Assembly: GCA_963969495.1 (NCBI GenBank)
Contig: OZ018324.1
Span: 162,247,495 to 162,311,494, forward strand
Length of the DNA: 64,000 nucleotides
Reading direction: 5' to 3'
From: Ceratothoa steindachneri
Lineage: Eukaryota; Arthropoda; Malacostraca; Isopoda; Cymothoidae
The position numbers were made by a program, and so were the translations under genes. The notes under the pieces are model-generated. The model saw only the letters and a program-made list of their open reading frames with translations, did no database searches and was not told where the DNA came from. Position 1 is the first letter of the stretch. Every line of letters starts with the position of its first letter. Of this stretch, positions 34,601 to 46,899 are shown piece by piece.

Positions 34601-36027
34601 GATTTTTAAAACTTGCCAACAATCGTAATCTCGGAAATTTGTGACGATAAAAAGGTGGAAAAGAGGATGGTGGACTATATTTCGAGTTCAGTCGCTCCCG
34701 CCTATCCCATCTCGGGTTTTCAGTTCTCCAACCTGGGTGCGTTAATGGTTAGTGTTCGCACCTGTGCAGCTACGCCCACCTACGAGAAGTTCCCCAGTTG
34801 AGCGGTCACTCACAAAGGTTGCAGCTCACAATTGAGGAGCCAGAGATGCATAGCGTCAGGGTGGATTTCCTTACCTTGTCGTATTAATCGTCTTCAGGAA
34901 AGCCAAGATCTAAATTACTGTGGCAGGCCCAAAGAATGCTCTCTTGAAAATTCGTTAATTTGGCAGCTAAGTATGCAGTAAAGCTTGCCCGCTATAAGCA
35001 GTACAGCATTATGCACCAGATAACAGATTCAAAGAGGTGGTATTACCATTACATGCAGGGAAGGGATTATTGGGGCAAAACCCATCTTCCCATTAATTGC
35101 ACCCCCAACGCCCAGGACACCTCTACTCCTGGCATTTTGCGACCTGCGGACGTTAAAAGAGCGTTGTTTATATAAGTTCCAAACACTCTCTTCTGGCACT
35201 GCATAAGGTAACTGATCACGGCATTATACCTAGATAAAGGGTTGTGGAGATAACCGTAAAACGGTAATGTTGAGAGGTAGCGAGGGTGAAGCGAGCCAAC
35301 GGCTTCCTCAAGTCCCGTGAGTCAATTCGATTCAACCCATTGATGGTGGTTCCCTAATTTGCACTCGGTCTGGGAGAGAACAGCTCCTTCCGTTTCAAAG
35401 TGGAGAGAGACATACAATTGAGAGGAGAGTCTTAGAGTAAAAGAAATAAAAAGGTTTCGCTGAAAGGGAGCAATGCGGAAGCACACCAATAACTTCCCTA
35501 GGCATAAGCCTCGTCAAATAGTTCAAGTCAACCCAGTAACGGAGTTTCTCTAATTTCACTCAAGCCACCAGGACGTGCAGCTATACCAGGTACCAAGTAT
35601 AACAGATTATATAGATTATCCCCCTTAGGGTATATGTATTTAATAATAGGACTAACCTGGGTTATGTTTTGTTGAAGATCATACACAAGTAAGAGCTCAT
35701 GGATTAAAATTGCAACAGTACACGATAGAAATACCGAGTGGTTTTGCTTTAAGTTCTCAAGTGATTACTAGGATACTGTAACATTTGGGTCAGTAATTTA
35801 AATAGGTAAGAGAATCCTCTAGTGTATTGCTTTTCAAAGTGGTGGTACGTGGAACGTTGCCAATCCCCGAACTACTGGCTACTTGTCGCTAGGAATATTC
35901 AAGATACAAAAGGATGAACCTCGTCCACGTGACGTTGCAGGGTGCGAGTAAAATTTGTAATCGTACTCGTACATTACTTTCTTATACTAACACCAGTGTT
36001 GCCAGATGCAGGTAACTTTGAGAATCA
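34601..36027. other. no recognisable gene
   Basis: A 71-codon plus frame at 34960-35175 looks protein-like in composition but lacks an ATG and I cannot place it. Nothing else is supportable. Confidence 0.4.
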
Positions 36028-36031
36028 CCAT

Positions 36032-36180
36032 GAACTGGCTGCTTATGAAGCACTGAAGAGGAGTTTCGAAAGTGCACCATCACTTGCTTCCTTTTGGAAT
36101 AAAGTGAGGTAGAATATCTGAACTGATCGAAATTGCTCTGAAACTCTTTACCCTTTCCCTCTAACATGCCTATGGGGAAA
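36032..36180 (+). pseudogene. hAT-like transposase C-terminal (dimerisation) remnant
   Basis: The plus frame from 36032 reads ELAAYEALKRSFESAPSLAS and then FWNKVR before a TAG at 36110-36112. Other frames then give ELIEIALKLF and LPFPLTCLW. In order, these fit the ZBED/hAT C-terminal block: a DE-LK--F----L--FW segment, an EYP-L---AL-LLLPFPTTYLCE segment, then -GFS. Only about 50 residues are visible and they need two frame changes, so the call is tentative. Confidence 0.45.
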
Positions 36181-37902
36181 TGGCGTCTTATCCATGGGTG
36201 TAATTAACAAAAGTAGTATAGATATTCGTTATTTATTCTGCATAGCGCTATTCACAATTGAACCACGGATTGATAAGACGACAAGCAATAGGTAGGTGCA
36301 CTTGTCGCATTAATAAAGGCATTAATATATAATGTGATGAAAAAATAAGTCTTTAGTTTTTATAATAATAAGTAATTACTCTTTTCAGTGTAATATCCTC
36401 TCTTCCCTTTTCTTCTTAGAATGTTGCCATACAGCACGAATTTCGCTGAGGACGTTCATATTAACAAATCACCTTGCATTTTTTCATAAATTGTCTTCTA
36501 TCTACAATGACAACAAAGCATTGGATATAATTAACTTAGACTTCCGTTAGTGAGTCTTGCTAAAACTCAAAGCGCGGGAAATAAGAGAGAAACCCTTTTA
36601 AGTGGATAGAGAACTGGCCCTTAAATTGTTTGGACCTCGCTTATTATAAATAAGGCAAACTCGGACTTGGCCCAGTCACTATCAGGTCAGTACTAGACCA
36701 ACTGTTGTTCAGTGATAATAAAATGACTAGTAAAATCTCAAAATGCCCAGCTTGCATGAAGCTAGGAAAGCGAGACCGTTTTACATGCGAGGTTGCAGAA
36801 CTACAGCGAGGCATGGATAAATTTGTGTGAGCGGATAAATTTCGGATATAACTTAACATACATAAATGGAAGGTTCTTGGTTCGGCTTGGTAGCTACCGG
36901 TTAGATTCTTCGGGAAGTGCCCTTTACGTGAAGCAATGACTCAAAGGCATATACTTATCTTCTTTCTTGAGTATAGGCTGGGTAAAGGTGATCAGGGATT
37001 TCTTTGAGGGTAAAGAAATCTTCGGTGCTGGATTTAATATTCTTTATTCGGCGGGAACTTGGAAAGTCTTCAGATGTATCTCTTCATAGATACAAGTCTT
37101 CATCTTGATACACTTTCCAATTTCCCTTTTACATAAGCGGTCCGCATCCACGGTATTTTAAAGATTATAAATGGAATTAATTTTTATACATTCGATATGA
37201 GTTCAGATAACATTAAATTTGTACATTATACTTACATTAATTTATTTTACAATGTTTTAAACTATAAAGAATCCTACAATTGTTATTTAATAATACATAA
37301 GTCATTAATGAGATCATTTCCTTTAATATTTCTTCGAAGAATGAGTTCATATTTATGGTGTTCGATAAACAAAATGATTAATTTTCTATAGCATTTAATA
37401 CATTGAAATAAAAGTATTAGAGTTCAGTTCATTGTATATGGCTTATTTTTAACAAAAGCTATTTGATTCTTAGAAAAATAAAACAAAGTCATTATATTAA
37501 ATGTTTTTTTATAAGATTAAAGTCATTTTAGGGCTAAGTTTCGACATTTAATTAGAGTATATGGTGGCGTCTGGAACGAATTCCCTTCAATATATGCCAA
37601 ATGTCACTATATCTCTCATTTTTATGCTCAAAACACAATTTCACCTTTTAAAAACTCGTCGATGAAATTTGATTTAAATTAAATATAGAGATGAAATGTA
37701 ATTATTATCTACAATCTTTTACCACGATTTTTGTAATTTTCTAACCAACATTAATATATTCCCTTTTTTTTGTTTATTTTCAAAATGGAAATAAGGATCC
37801 TCGGCTTAACGGAAAGAAACACTGATTTAGTTAGTCATAGAAATAAGAAAATGAGTTAGGTTATAAATCGTCCTGCGCTCAACTATCCTTGTGATGAACT
37901 AA
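36181..37902. other. no recognisable gene; very AT-rich
   Basis: 37150-37800 is particularly AT-rich. No similarity to any family seen. Confidence 0.5.
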
Positions 37903-37992
37903 CCTGCGCTGAATTGTCCTAAGCTGAATTATCGGCGCTGAATTGTCCTAAGCTGAATTATCGGCGCTGAATTGTCCTAAGCTGAATTATGG
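37903..37992 (+). repeat. tandem repeat, 29-bp unit, three copies
   Basis: The unit is CGCTGAATTGTCCTAAGCTG followed by AATTATCGG. Copies are nearly identical and the last ends in ATGGG. The half units GCTGAATTGTC and GCTGAATTATC are related, so the unit is itself a diverged dimer. The same words continue weakly on both sides (GCGCTCAACTATCC at 37875, GTGCTGACCTGTCG at 38010), so the array was once longer. Confidence 0.9.
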
Positions 37993-39844
37993 GCGCAAAA
38001 ATGGTCTTGTGCTGACCTGTCGTGAGGTGCTCATTACAACTCTAATTGTAAAATCAAAGAAGTGTAGAATGGCTAGCTGGCCGAGTATTGGAAAACACGT
38101 CAGTATATAACCTAAAAAATCCAAAGGACTAGTATTTTTAGCGTGTAAATATTTCCTAGTAGGAGGCATAAAAGAAGGGTTGAGAAAGAAAAAAAGAACA
38201 ACAAATAAATAAAACGATGCCCATGATTGTCCTATGTAAAGCATGTGCGTAAACACCTTTTCCCTATGGAAAGCAAGGCTCTACGTGGAAAGAAGATTTG
38301 TCCTATTCTTCTTTTTCCATTAAGTAAAGGTTTTAAGCCACAATAGAACCCCGAATGATTCATAGGTACGCAGGTATTAAATCAGTACCGTACTCCTATA
38401 CATATTTTTGAAAAGCATGATTTTAATTCATATACATCTCGATAAGTGCGTAGCAACTTTCTTAAACCAACTTTAAAGTTGACATCTTTCGCGTTATCTT
38501 ATCAAGATGATTAATCTGGTAATCTCTGATATAATAATCCTTTAATTCAAAGGGAATGAATATTTTTTAAATATATAATTCTTTGATCAGCTTATTTTAT
38601 CGTTCATGAGAAGTTTTAGCTCAATTATATAACAATATATAATACAAAAATATTACAAAGATGTTTTGTTTGCATTACATTCATAACATTATAGGGGAAA
38701 TATGGTACGGGTCCCTGACACATTGTACAAAAACTACTCGTCCGCCATCGTATTAGACGGATCTCTTGACGATCTTCCACCTGGCGTTTTCAAGTTCCCT
38801 TTTCTTCAGGGAAGATGAGTTTAGTAGGCTAAAATAATCAACATTAGTTAAACTTAATGTAGTATTATCAGGCCTCACTGAAATAAAGCAAGAAAACCCC
38901 TCTTTCTTGAATAAAAAGCAACTTGAAATACTTTGGGACAAAGGATCATAAGGAAAGGGCATAATATTATTATTATTAAAATATAATTATTAAAAATATT
39001 ATTAATAAATATACATTTACGAGCTGAATCAAAATAACGTATTAAAAAAATTCGAGCAAAAGCAAATTGATGTCAACAAAGGCAAGTTCATAATATGACC
39101 AAAGTTTAGGTTTACCGACCACTTTTTGCTAAACAATATATTTAATTATTACTTTTTTAATAATAAATTGTGAGAGTAAACAAAGGATTGCGATTTTCTT
39201 AATATTCTAACGTAGCTTGATGAGAAAAATCGGCGATTTAGTGTATGGTTTCCACTCAGATTCATTCTTATGTTTACTCTACAACAATCCTAACCTTAAT
39301 TTGTAAACCGTTCGCAAGAATGAATGAATCCGAGCGTAGACTCACCCGATCTCCTTTAAAGGAGCGCATAAAAATCGATTCTTTTAGCGCATTTTGAAAG
39401 TTGGTTGAAAACAACTACAAAAGCGAACCCCGGGAAAACACAAGTGGTTGTCCTGAACCAGAAAACAAACAAGCATTTCTTGACCTAAAAAGAAAAACAA
39501 AGAAGCTTAAGAAAATAGAGAAGTAAACGAACGAATAAACGGCCGAATAGGAGAATAGGTCAGAGAGGCCAGAGCACGAGTATTCAAAGAAGGGCAGTAC
39601 TGGGGCGCTATAAACTCGCGACTCTTCTGAAGCTTCTTCTGTTTCATTAAAGCTAGGCCCTGTTGAGGGAGTACCGACCCCCAAAAGCCAGGGATTGACG
39701 ATCATGGTCTCCGGCTTCTTCAGGTTACGCTTTGGCTCAGTGGAGACAACGTTTCACCTCTGGACCGTCTTACTCATCAGTTAAGCCGAGAGATAAAGCA
39801 ATTAGATCGAATAATAAGGACTAACTTTTTGATTTGAGACACCA
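37993..39844. other. no recognisable gene
   Basis: AT-rich with ATT runs near 38965-39010. An inverted pair (CTCAGATTCATTCTT at about 39255 and AAGAATGAATGAATCCGAG at about 39318) may mark a decayed inverted-repeat element. A minus frame of 96 codons at 39415-39705 is unrecognised. Confidence 0.4.
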
Positions 39845-40060
39845 ATGAATTCCAAGGCTTCGGACTCTCGCTAGCCTCGTGCATGAGCCGTTGGTTTCCC
39901 ACGTCTCGGTACCGGTTTCGATTCCTAGACACCCCCCCTCCCTCCCCCGGTAATTCTGGTGGTGTATCGAGTCTGAGAAATGCGTGGTGACAAATTCCGC
40001 CACTTACATCACCCCACAGATGGCGAATCACGCGCTCCATTCCCTTACTCCGCACACACA
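39845..40060 (+). repeat. possible tRNA-derived SINE
   Basis: TAGCCTCGTGC (about 39871) resembles an RNA polymerase III A box. About 35 bp downstream, GGTTTCGATTCC (about 39912) resembles a B box with one extra T. A pyrimidine-rich linker and a distinct 3' body follow. I found no second copy in the window and no tail, so this is a candidate only. Confidence 0.3.
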
Positions 40061-40984
40061 AATCATCACTTCCCCGTACTCAACCTGCAAAAAGATTTCC
40101 ATATCTATACTCCCCTGAGGCGGAAGGGGTGATCCGCGCTTGGTCCACGAAAGGTTCATTGTTTGTTAGTGGGTAGTAAAACACAGTACTTCCCCTGACT
40201 CTTTCGCGTTTACCAGGTATTGTCATTCCGATCTTTGTGTGAATCTCATTATCTCTTCAGAGGTCCTCGTCCACAATTAACTAAATTTGCAAGTTTCGAA
40301 AATTAACAATATTTCTGTTTATAAATCTCAATAACTTTCGAAGTAATTTAATCCTTTATTTGTCCTGGAGCACATTTAAGAAGATCATTTCTGTGTTTCC
40401 TCTGACGAGCTGCTTCGGCCGCTCGCGGACTTTCTTCCTTGTCTTCTTTAGTTCATTCTCTCTTTGGCCTTCTATTCACTCGCTTCGCTTCTCTTATCCT
40501 CTTCCAAATTACCACACGTGACTAGTGACTTCCCCTCTCCAAATCGTGCTTGGAAGAATATTCCTATATTTGAGGTTTAATCTGCCAAAAGTGAACGAGA
40601 GAGAATGATTCCGCCAAAATCTGTCCCCCCAAAACCCTACCTGAAACAAACAAGATCAACTAGCGAAAAGTAAGCAATTATATGGTTTAAAATCCCCTAT
40701 TTTTATATAAATCCCAAGTCTATCTGCTAAAAAAAACTCTTGACTACATAAAAGATTGAATGTATCCCTTTAAATAACACAACCAGAACAAAAAAACGGA
40801 CGAAAAAAACTACTCAGGAAATAATCTCCCGGAAAAGACGTGGCGAAATGAAATTCCCTGAGAAAAAATAATCGCCTCCAAATTCTTAAGATTAAAAGAA
40901 AAAGTAAGATTAAAAGGAATTATTGAACAGAATTAAAGAATTTTTAAAAAAATCTAATTTAAAACTGATAAGAATAGGTTAGGA
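40061..40984. other. no recognisable gene
   Basis: Poly-A-rich words at 40720-40960. No coding similarity. Confidence 0.5.
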
Positions 40985-41410
40985 GAAATACACCGTGAAA
41001 CGTCTAAAATAGGGCGATCTTGAAAGCTGGTAACAATGTCTAATGCGAGTTGCTGAATCTTTGTACTGATTATGTGTTTTTGCATGATAACCAGCACAAT
41101 CCTGTACCATATAACATTTTTTCAATATATGTTCTTTCTGGATGCTTTTCGCAAAGACTCGAATATTAGATGGGAGCATCTAATACTTGCTTGAAAACTT
41201 ATATGATAAAACTTAAATATCAATATCTTTGGGACTGACTCTGAGCTATCGTATACATATTCCATATCTTGATGTCAAATACCAAAAAGTCTCCAGCCCC
41301 TTCTGTTTGCTTTCCCAACATAGGTATCATAAAATAATGCAGGATGCAATTTTCATCTTCAGCGAAATCACCACCAGCAAGCTTTGCAAATGCTTCAAAC
41401 ACATTATCTA
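40985..41410 (-). pseudogene. Mutator-like (MULE) transposase, C-terminal fragment
   Basis: Minus strand from about 41407: VFEAFAKLAGGDF, a short gap, LHYFMI, then DIKIWNMYTIAQSQSQR, resembling the segment before the NN-VEGWH motif of MULE transposases associated with FLYWCH fingers. After about 17 unreadable codons, where NN-VEGWH would be, the second block LPSNIRVFAKSIQKEH and YHAKTHNQYKDSATRIR matches the family's HPSIW-F---L-KEQ and KY--L--R region. The spacing is right, but the diagnostic EGWH is lost and a frame change is needed. Confidence 0.5.
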
Positions 41411-41652
41411 GCGTACAAAAAACTAAAGCAGAAATCACACGGGATGAGATTATTCTCGAGGGCTTTATTCTTAGACCCTGGAACAAAGATGTACACACTG
41501 GAACCAAGCAACGAAAAGCTGAATGGAATAATGCAATAAAGAGATACATAAAGACAAAAGAGAAGAGAAATATACTTATCAAGCCTCAACAACTAGATGT
41601 AGATGCTGAACGCTTGAGGGCGCTCGTAAAAACACTAAAGAACACAGCATGA
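41344..41652 (+). CDS. ATG-initiated ORF of unknown function, antisense to the MULE fragment at its start
   Basis: An ATG frame of 102 codons. Its first ~28 codons lie antisense to the MULE fragment and are probably not meaningful. From about codon 30 the protein is charged and helical-looking (TRDEIILEGFILRPWNKD, then TKQRKAEWNNAIKRYIKTK, then DAERLRALVKTLKNTA). I do not recognise it. It may be an exon or fragment of another element that inserted at about 41410. It has no visible partner upstream or downstream. Confidence 0.3.
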   Translation: MQFSSSAKSPPASFANASNTLSSVQKTKAEITRDEIILEGFILRPWNKDVHTGTKQRKAEWNNAIKRYIKTKEKRNILIKPQQLDVDAERLRALVKTLKNTA

Positions 41653-42025
41653 AAATATGACCTTCCACTTAAAGAAGAGCTGAACAAATGAAAAAAAGAA
41701 CTATAAATATGAGAATAGTCAAACAGATATGTAATAAAAATAACATAGTTGCCCCCCCCTCCCTCCTAAATTCATACGTCATAAGAACGGCTTTAGAACT
41801 TTAAAGCGTAACTGTCTAGAAAAATAAGGGGATGGGGACCTGCAGAGTGATGAGTAGATTCGAACCACGGACTTGCTTTAATAATTTTAAGGGCACCATA
41901 ATACACTCCACTATTTTTTCTCAAAATTTAAAGCCAAAACTAACCTGGGATCTCTCGTAGTAAATTTGTAAAGAGAGATATGTAAGAAAAATAGTGAAGC
42001 AGAGGAAGTCAATATATGGTAAAAA
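41653..42025. other. no recognisable gene
   Basis: A C9 run at 41751-41759 and otherwise AT-rich DNA. Confidence 0.5.
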
Positions 42026-42027
42026 TA

Positions 42028-43110
42028 CAGTACCGTCGAAAACTAGAGAACAAACTACCAAAATATGTATTTCCTTAAATACTCGTTCAATATCCATGAA
42101 AATTGGAGAGAATATGCTTTAAAATTAGCCGCTGATAATTTCCAAATTTCATTTCATAGAAAAGCTGATGTAAAAAAGTTATAAGGAAAGTTATTGTGTA
42201 TTTGAAATGTTGAGTCCAAGACTATGTAGAGAACAATAACTATAAATGGAGCCATGACTAGAAAACTACAGTTTTGTTTTATGGACAATTGAAGAAAATA
42301 CTAATAAGAAGTATGCAGACCCTTCTTTTAAATTACTTGGGCAGATCTTCAGCCGGAGAAATTCACCAATTTGTCGCATTGTTCGAGCGTAAATATATTC
42401 GACGTTTCTTCCAATTTTTGCCAGAGATTTCCAACATTGTTCTGTTGCAGAGCCAGAACCTTCCCAATGAGTAACTTTCATAGGTTTTTTTTTCTTGGGT
42501 TTAAATCAGGGTTTTGCGGAGACCAGATCATCACGTCAAAGTTTTCAGTAGCTAAGAAGTGTTTTAGCGTGCTGCTGTCTGGCACGGAGCATTGTAGTGC
42601 ATGAAATCAGGCTCACGTACTCCCGATGTCGGAAAGAGGGGATCACATGTTCCTGAAGCATATTTTTGTACACCATAGTGGAGCGTTTACTTTACCGTGT
42701 TAATGGAAGAGCGAACAGACTTCAGGACTTGACAACTCCCCTCCTTAAAGCTGCCACCTCCAAATTAATTTATTTGTTTTTTTTGTGCATGTGAGATTCA
42801 ATCTTTCATTTTTCTGTCCATCATATTCGAAGAAATTAAAATTTCTCTTGTCCCAGCAAAATACTCTTTTCTCCACTTTTTAGCACTCCACATGACATGT
42901 TGAGTAGCGAAAACCAACCTAGTCGTTTTATTATTTTTATTTATGATTGGTTTCTTAAAAAAGAGAAGGTGCTATGAGTAAGAATCACTCTCTTATGCTA
43001 CGAAGTGACGTGAGACGGTCTGGCGATACACATTCAGGTTCAGGTTATCGGCATGACTTGAAATACCGGCTGCTGTCTAAAGTTGGTACTTCATCGACAT
43101 CTTTCCTAGG
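42028..43110 (-). pseudogene. Tc1/Tc3-like transposase, decayed, with one terminal repeat
   Basis: Minus strand, N to C: NLNVYRQTVSRHFVA (HTH, near 43010-43060), FATQHVMWSAKKWRKEYF with the F--F-GTR-type segment after it (near 42850-42915), MHYNAPCQTAAR corresponding to DNAPCHTA with the second catalytic Asp lost (near 42585), and DVMIWSPQNPDLNPRKK corresponding to WP--SPDLNPIEN (near 42490-42540). A frame-shifted tail follows. At 42026-42027 a TA is followed by CAGTACCGTCGAAAACTAGA, a plausible outer terminal repeat. The matching inverted end was not found on the right, where a mariner has inserted at 43177. Confidence 0.7.
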
Positions 43111-43176
43111 AGTGTTTTTGACTGCATCTAATTTAATTCATCGACTCACAGCCCCCAGTATCCTTAAGGAATCATA

Positions 43177-44024
43177 CGAGGGGCGGTCAATAAGTTTTGA
43201 GAATCGGTAGGGCAAAACAGAGGTAGGGGGATGGCTGTTTGTGGGGGTGTTAGGACAAGTTATGACAAGTCAGGAACTGAAGCCGTACGCTCCTACTTCG
43301 TCTATTTAAGAAGCAGTAGCTGATTGCAGATCGTCAGTCACAAATTTTTCAACAATGGTGAAGGTTGAGCACCGCGCAGTGATCAAATTTTTGACCAAGG
43401 AAGGCAAGAATGTAAAAGAGATCCATGAACGCATGGTTGCAGTGTACACCGACACCGCCCCTTTCTATGCAACCATTGCTTGGCGGAATATGGAGATGTG
43501 GCCCGTGTGGAGAGGATGATCCTGGTGAAGGTCGAAGAAATCGAGCGAGAACTTGGAATATCAGATAGAAGAGTTATCAACCTCATTAACGACAATTTGG
43601 CCATGACCAAGGTCTGTGCCCGTTGGGTCCCTAGAAACCTCACGCACCATGATCGACTTCAACGTCATCAAAGTCCACAAGGCCAGAGTTGCACAAGCTG
43701 CCCTGCGCGAGTGCGGATTTGAGGAGCTCAACCATCCCCCCCTACAGTCCAGATGTGGCCCCTAGCGACTACTTTTTATTCCGCCAGCTCAAGGCTGCAC
43801 TGCATGGATACCGGTTTGGGGACGAGGAAGATGTCCAGCTCGCCGTCCAGGAGTGGATTGAAGAGCAGCCGGGAGATTTCTGGTTGTCGGGAATTCGAAA
43901 CCTTAGGGACAAGTGGCGCAAGTGCATTGAAGTCGAGGGTAGTTATATTGAAAAATAATAAAACACTTTTCCTCATATCTCGTTTCTTTATATCTGAATT
44001 GCAAAACTTATTGACCGCCCCTCG
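43177..44024 (+). mobile_element. mariner family B, 848-bp internally deleted copy with both ends
   Basis: The terminal inverted repeats match: CGAGGGGCGGTCAATAAGTT at 43177 and its reverse complement ending at 44024. Each is flanked by TA (43175-43176 and 44025-44026), the mariner target duplication. Full mariners are usually about 1.3 kb, so about 0.4-0.5 kb is missing internally. The leader (43200-43354) is nearly the same as that of the fragment at 14386-14730. The compact structure and intact ends resemble a non-autonomous element that an active transposase could mobilise. Confidence 0.93.
43355..43958 (+). pseudogene. mariner B transposase, internally deleted and frameshifted
   Basis: From the ATG at 43355: the HTH (VIKFLTKEGKNVKEIHERMV), then YATIAWRN and a frame break. 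Next is VKVEEIERELGISDRRV, the second HTH, then ARWVPRNLTHHDR, the linker motif equivalent to WVPH-L. The protein then jumps, with a frame change, to VHKARVAQAALRECGFEEL, HPPYSPDVAPSDYFLFRQLK (third catalytic Asp) and a complete C-terminus ending at 43956-43958. The segment carrying the first catalytic Asp, with the TGDE motif, is absent. No functional enzyme is encoded, but the C-terminal half is unusually well preserved. Confidence 0.9.
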
Positions 44025-44026
44025 TA

Positions 44027-46745
44027 TTATGGGTGAACTCACACTTTTTGATTCATTACAATGCATCAAAATGTCAGATAGCGTCATTTCTTCACTTTCT
44101 ACTGGATAACCTGCTTGCTCAAAGATTTTTCGACCTTAACCCCTCTTACCACCCTGATAATTGAGCAATACCATCTGCAGCAGTCTACCATACTTGTGGA
44201 ACAATGCTGCCAGACATAAGCTACAAACATTACACCTAAACTAAAAATTATGTTATCTTTGTCTTGTTTGGTCTTTCCTTTCTTCTCGTGCTACTTTTCT
44301 CATATTCGGTATTTATTCCAATCGCAATTTCCATTCGACCTATTTAAACCTCCTAAAACCCTGATATCTACCGATTTTTTCAGGATTGTGGTAAAGGTGA
44401 CTTTAAATATTTTGATTGGGGAAAAATGGGGAAAATGATTTATTTGCAGCGGATATAAGTACAGAATTCGGAAGAATTAGCTCGGAAAGATTACGAAATA
44501 AAACAAAATATCATTTATGTAGATAAGTGCTGAGGAATAGGTCACCTCCCCAGAAAATACGTCTATATATACATATATGTATCTATTGGTTGGGAGGAAA
44601 GAGATAAAACCCACGAGAATATGTATATATATACAGTTCTATACACATATATCCTCTAATGTACGTACGCGTCCTTCACTATGTGCAAGTACGTTCGCTT
44701 CGTAAAAGTAATCCGTTGATTACGAGGTATAAGAGCGCGATTTTAATATAGTGGTCGATAGCATTTAATGAGTTTACCAAGTTGCAGTTCAAGTATATTT
44801 TTAAAGAGGGAAAACTGAAAATATAATTTTAATAAGTCACTAGTTAACATATATATATATACATGAAATATAGGAAATGTAAATAAGGATAATACTGACA
44901 GACTATAGAAAATTGGCTTTTAAATGGGATACTATAAATCAATTATACAGAAGGAATATTTAAAAGTCGGAAAGCGGGTCGATTAACGGGAGAGGCAAAC
45001 AAAGGTTGTTTTATCTTAAAAAGAATCATCTCTAGGAAGATAAATCCTCTAGCGAGTCGGCGCGTAAGAATGGAGACGGAAAATGGTCATGATTCTCGGC
45101 CGAGTATCCTGATTTCGACGAGGATGAATAAGGGGTGGAACAGAAGATGAGTTCACGATCCTCCTTAAAGACGGACGATGGCAACTCAGCTCCAGAGAAG
45201 AGCATCCTCCAAAAATCAAGACTCTCACGTGGCTCTGCGCGAAAACTGGAGATCCTTGAGAGAGGGGTTCCAGATGAGACGAGAGGAATCTCCGCCAGTC
45301 CTTAGGTGATGAAGCGATGATTCGAGGCTTGCTCCGAAAAGAGTAATCCTTCACAAAAGAGATTGATCTGACTAGTGAGATCCAACCATAATGGTATATG
45401 CGAATACCAGGGACCTGGGGAAACAGACAGACGATCTGAACCGAAGGCGACGAGATCTCAAACTCAATCTGCCGTTGTTCTAAAAACCCAGGGTATTTAT
45501 ATGATGGCCATTTTGTTGATGTTCAATCGCTGGAAGGCACAGACGTCTGTGAGAAAGCTTCCGGTGCCTAGAGGGATTAGCTCCTGTCGCCTGACACTGA
45601 TCTTAATCGTCTCCAACGATGTGGGTTGGAACTTTCGGCTATCCTTTTTCAGACTACAGAGATTAGCAATTCATCGGCGAGGTGAAATCTTTTAGCGCCC
45701 AGCTTAAGTATACCTGTGAGGCGCTGACCGATATTCAAATTCTTTCTTCCTTTAATTTTCTCCTTGGATACAAAGCTTTACTCCACGTGGAGTTATACTT
45801 AGGAGACATAGGGAGGGAAGGAATTAAAAAAAACAAATAAAGGGGTTATTCTTCTTGGCGCCCCTTTACCTTACAATAAGTTTGTTATGAAACAGAAAAT
45901 TTATTAATAGTAAATAAATTAAACTAACTAAGCGTAATATTATCTAGACCTAGTCTGCTTAAATACACCAACAAACCAACTACTATGCATTTAAAGCGTC
46001 ATTTTAATGTTGTTAGCCCAAAATTATAAGTCAACGACGGCCATTCATATGTCTTTTAAGATATAAATTCACTAATATAATAGTTCACTTTTAGCTCTTT
46101 AACAAAATATATTGAGGTCAGTTTTGAATAAATCACAGCAAAACAAGGCCGAATAACATAATATAAATCGCAATACGAATCGAGATTCCAAATTGCTTTG
46201 TTTCTGACATAACATATCTCAGAAACGGATCATTTCAAGGTAAAAAAAATTTAAATAAACACAAAACAAAACCATAACAAAAAATAATTAAAATTCCGCA
46301 ACTTCATGAAGCAACTTAACATTAGATTGATATCAAGATAAACCTTAATTTATGCCTCTAAATGGTATTTTAAACTTAACCCTGGTGTGGTATTGTCTTC
46401 TTTTTTATTCGTTTTCACACGACCGTAACGGCAGAAATTTATGAGCATAAAATTTTGAATTAGATGAGGTGATTCTGGAGTTTTTGTTGTAATTCTGTAT
46501 ATTTGTTTCCTATGTAAATGTATCTTTCGAAAAACAAAAAATGTTGTCATCTTCCTTTTCTTTTGTACTGAATGACATCTATGATTCCATCTGGGCTGTA
46601 AAAAAATAACAGCATTTATACGAAAAATCATTTTGTAATTTAGGAAAAATACGCAATTAGAGAAACATACATTTCCATCCTGGTAAAACAACAACAGCAA
46701 TAACAAAATGCCATAAAAATGAGGACAAGGGACACGAAATAATTT
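44027..46745. other. no recognisable gene
   Basis: Contains short TATA/ACATATATG repeats at 44565-44665 and 44850-44875. A higher-GC island at about 45040-45700 has overlapping open frames on both strands (45049-45354 minus and 45375-45695 plus) without ATG or known motifs. A TATA-like GGTATTTATATGATGG lies at about 45490. The rest is AT-rich. Confidence 0.4.
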
Positions 46746-46748
46746 ATA

Positions 46749-46749
<1 letters not shown>

Positions 46750-46837
<88 letters not shown>
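46750..46837. repeat. (TA)n microsatellite
   Basis: About 88 bp of TA repeat with one TGTA interruption. It produces a spurious YIYIYI reading frame. Confidence 0.97.
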
Positions 46838-46841
<4 letters not shown>

Positions 46842-46899
46842 AGGCTCTTCTTTTCTCATTTTTTTATTATTATCTCCAAATACTCGTATTCCATTATGT

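Noticed and set aside
39415..39705. 96-codon minus frame
   Set aside because: No recognisable domain; the hydrophobic C-terminal half reflects an A/G-rich plus strand. It could be part of an element but cannot be supported.
45049..45695. Two open frames in a higher-GC island, possibly a gene or an LTR
   Set aside because: Overlapping strands, no ATG, no motifs, and no second copy to act as the partner LTR.
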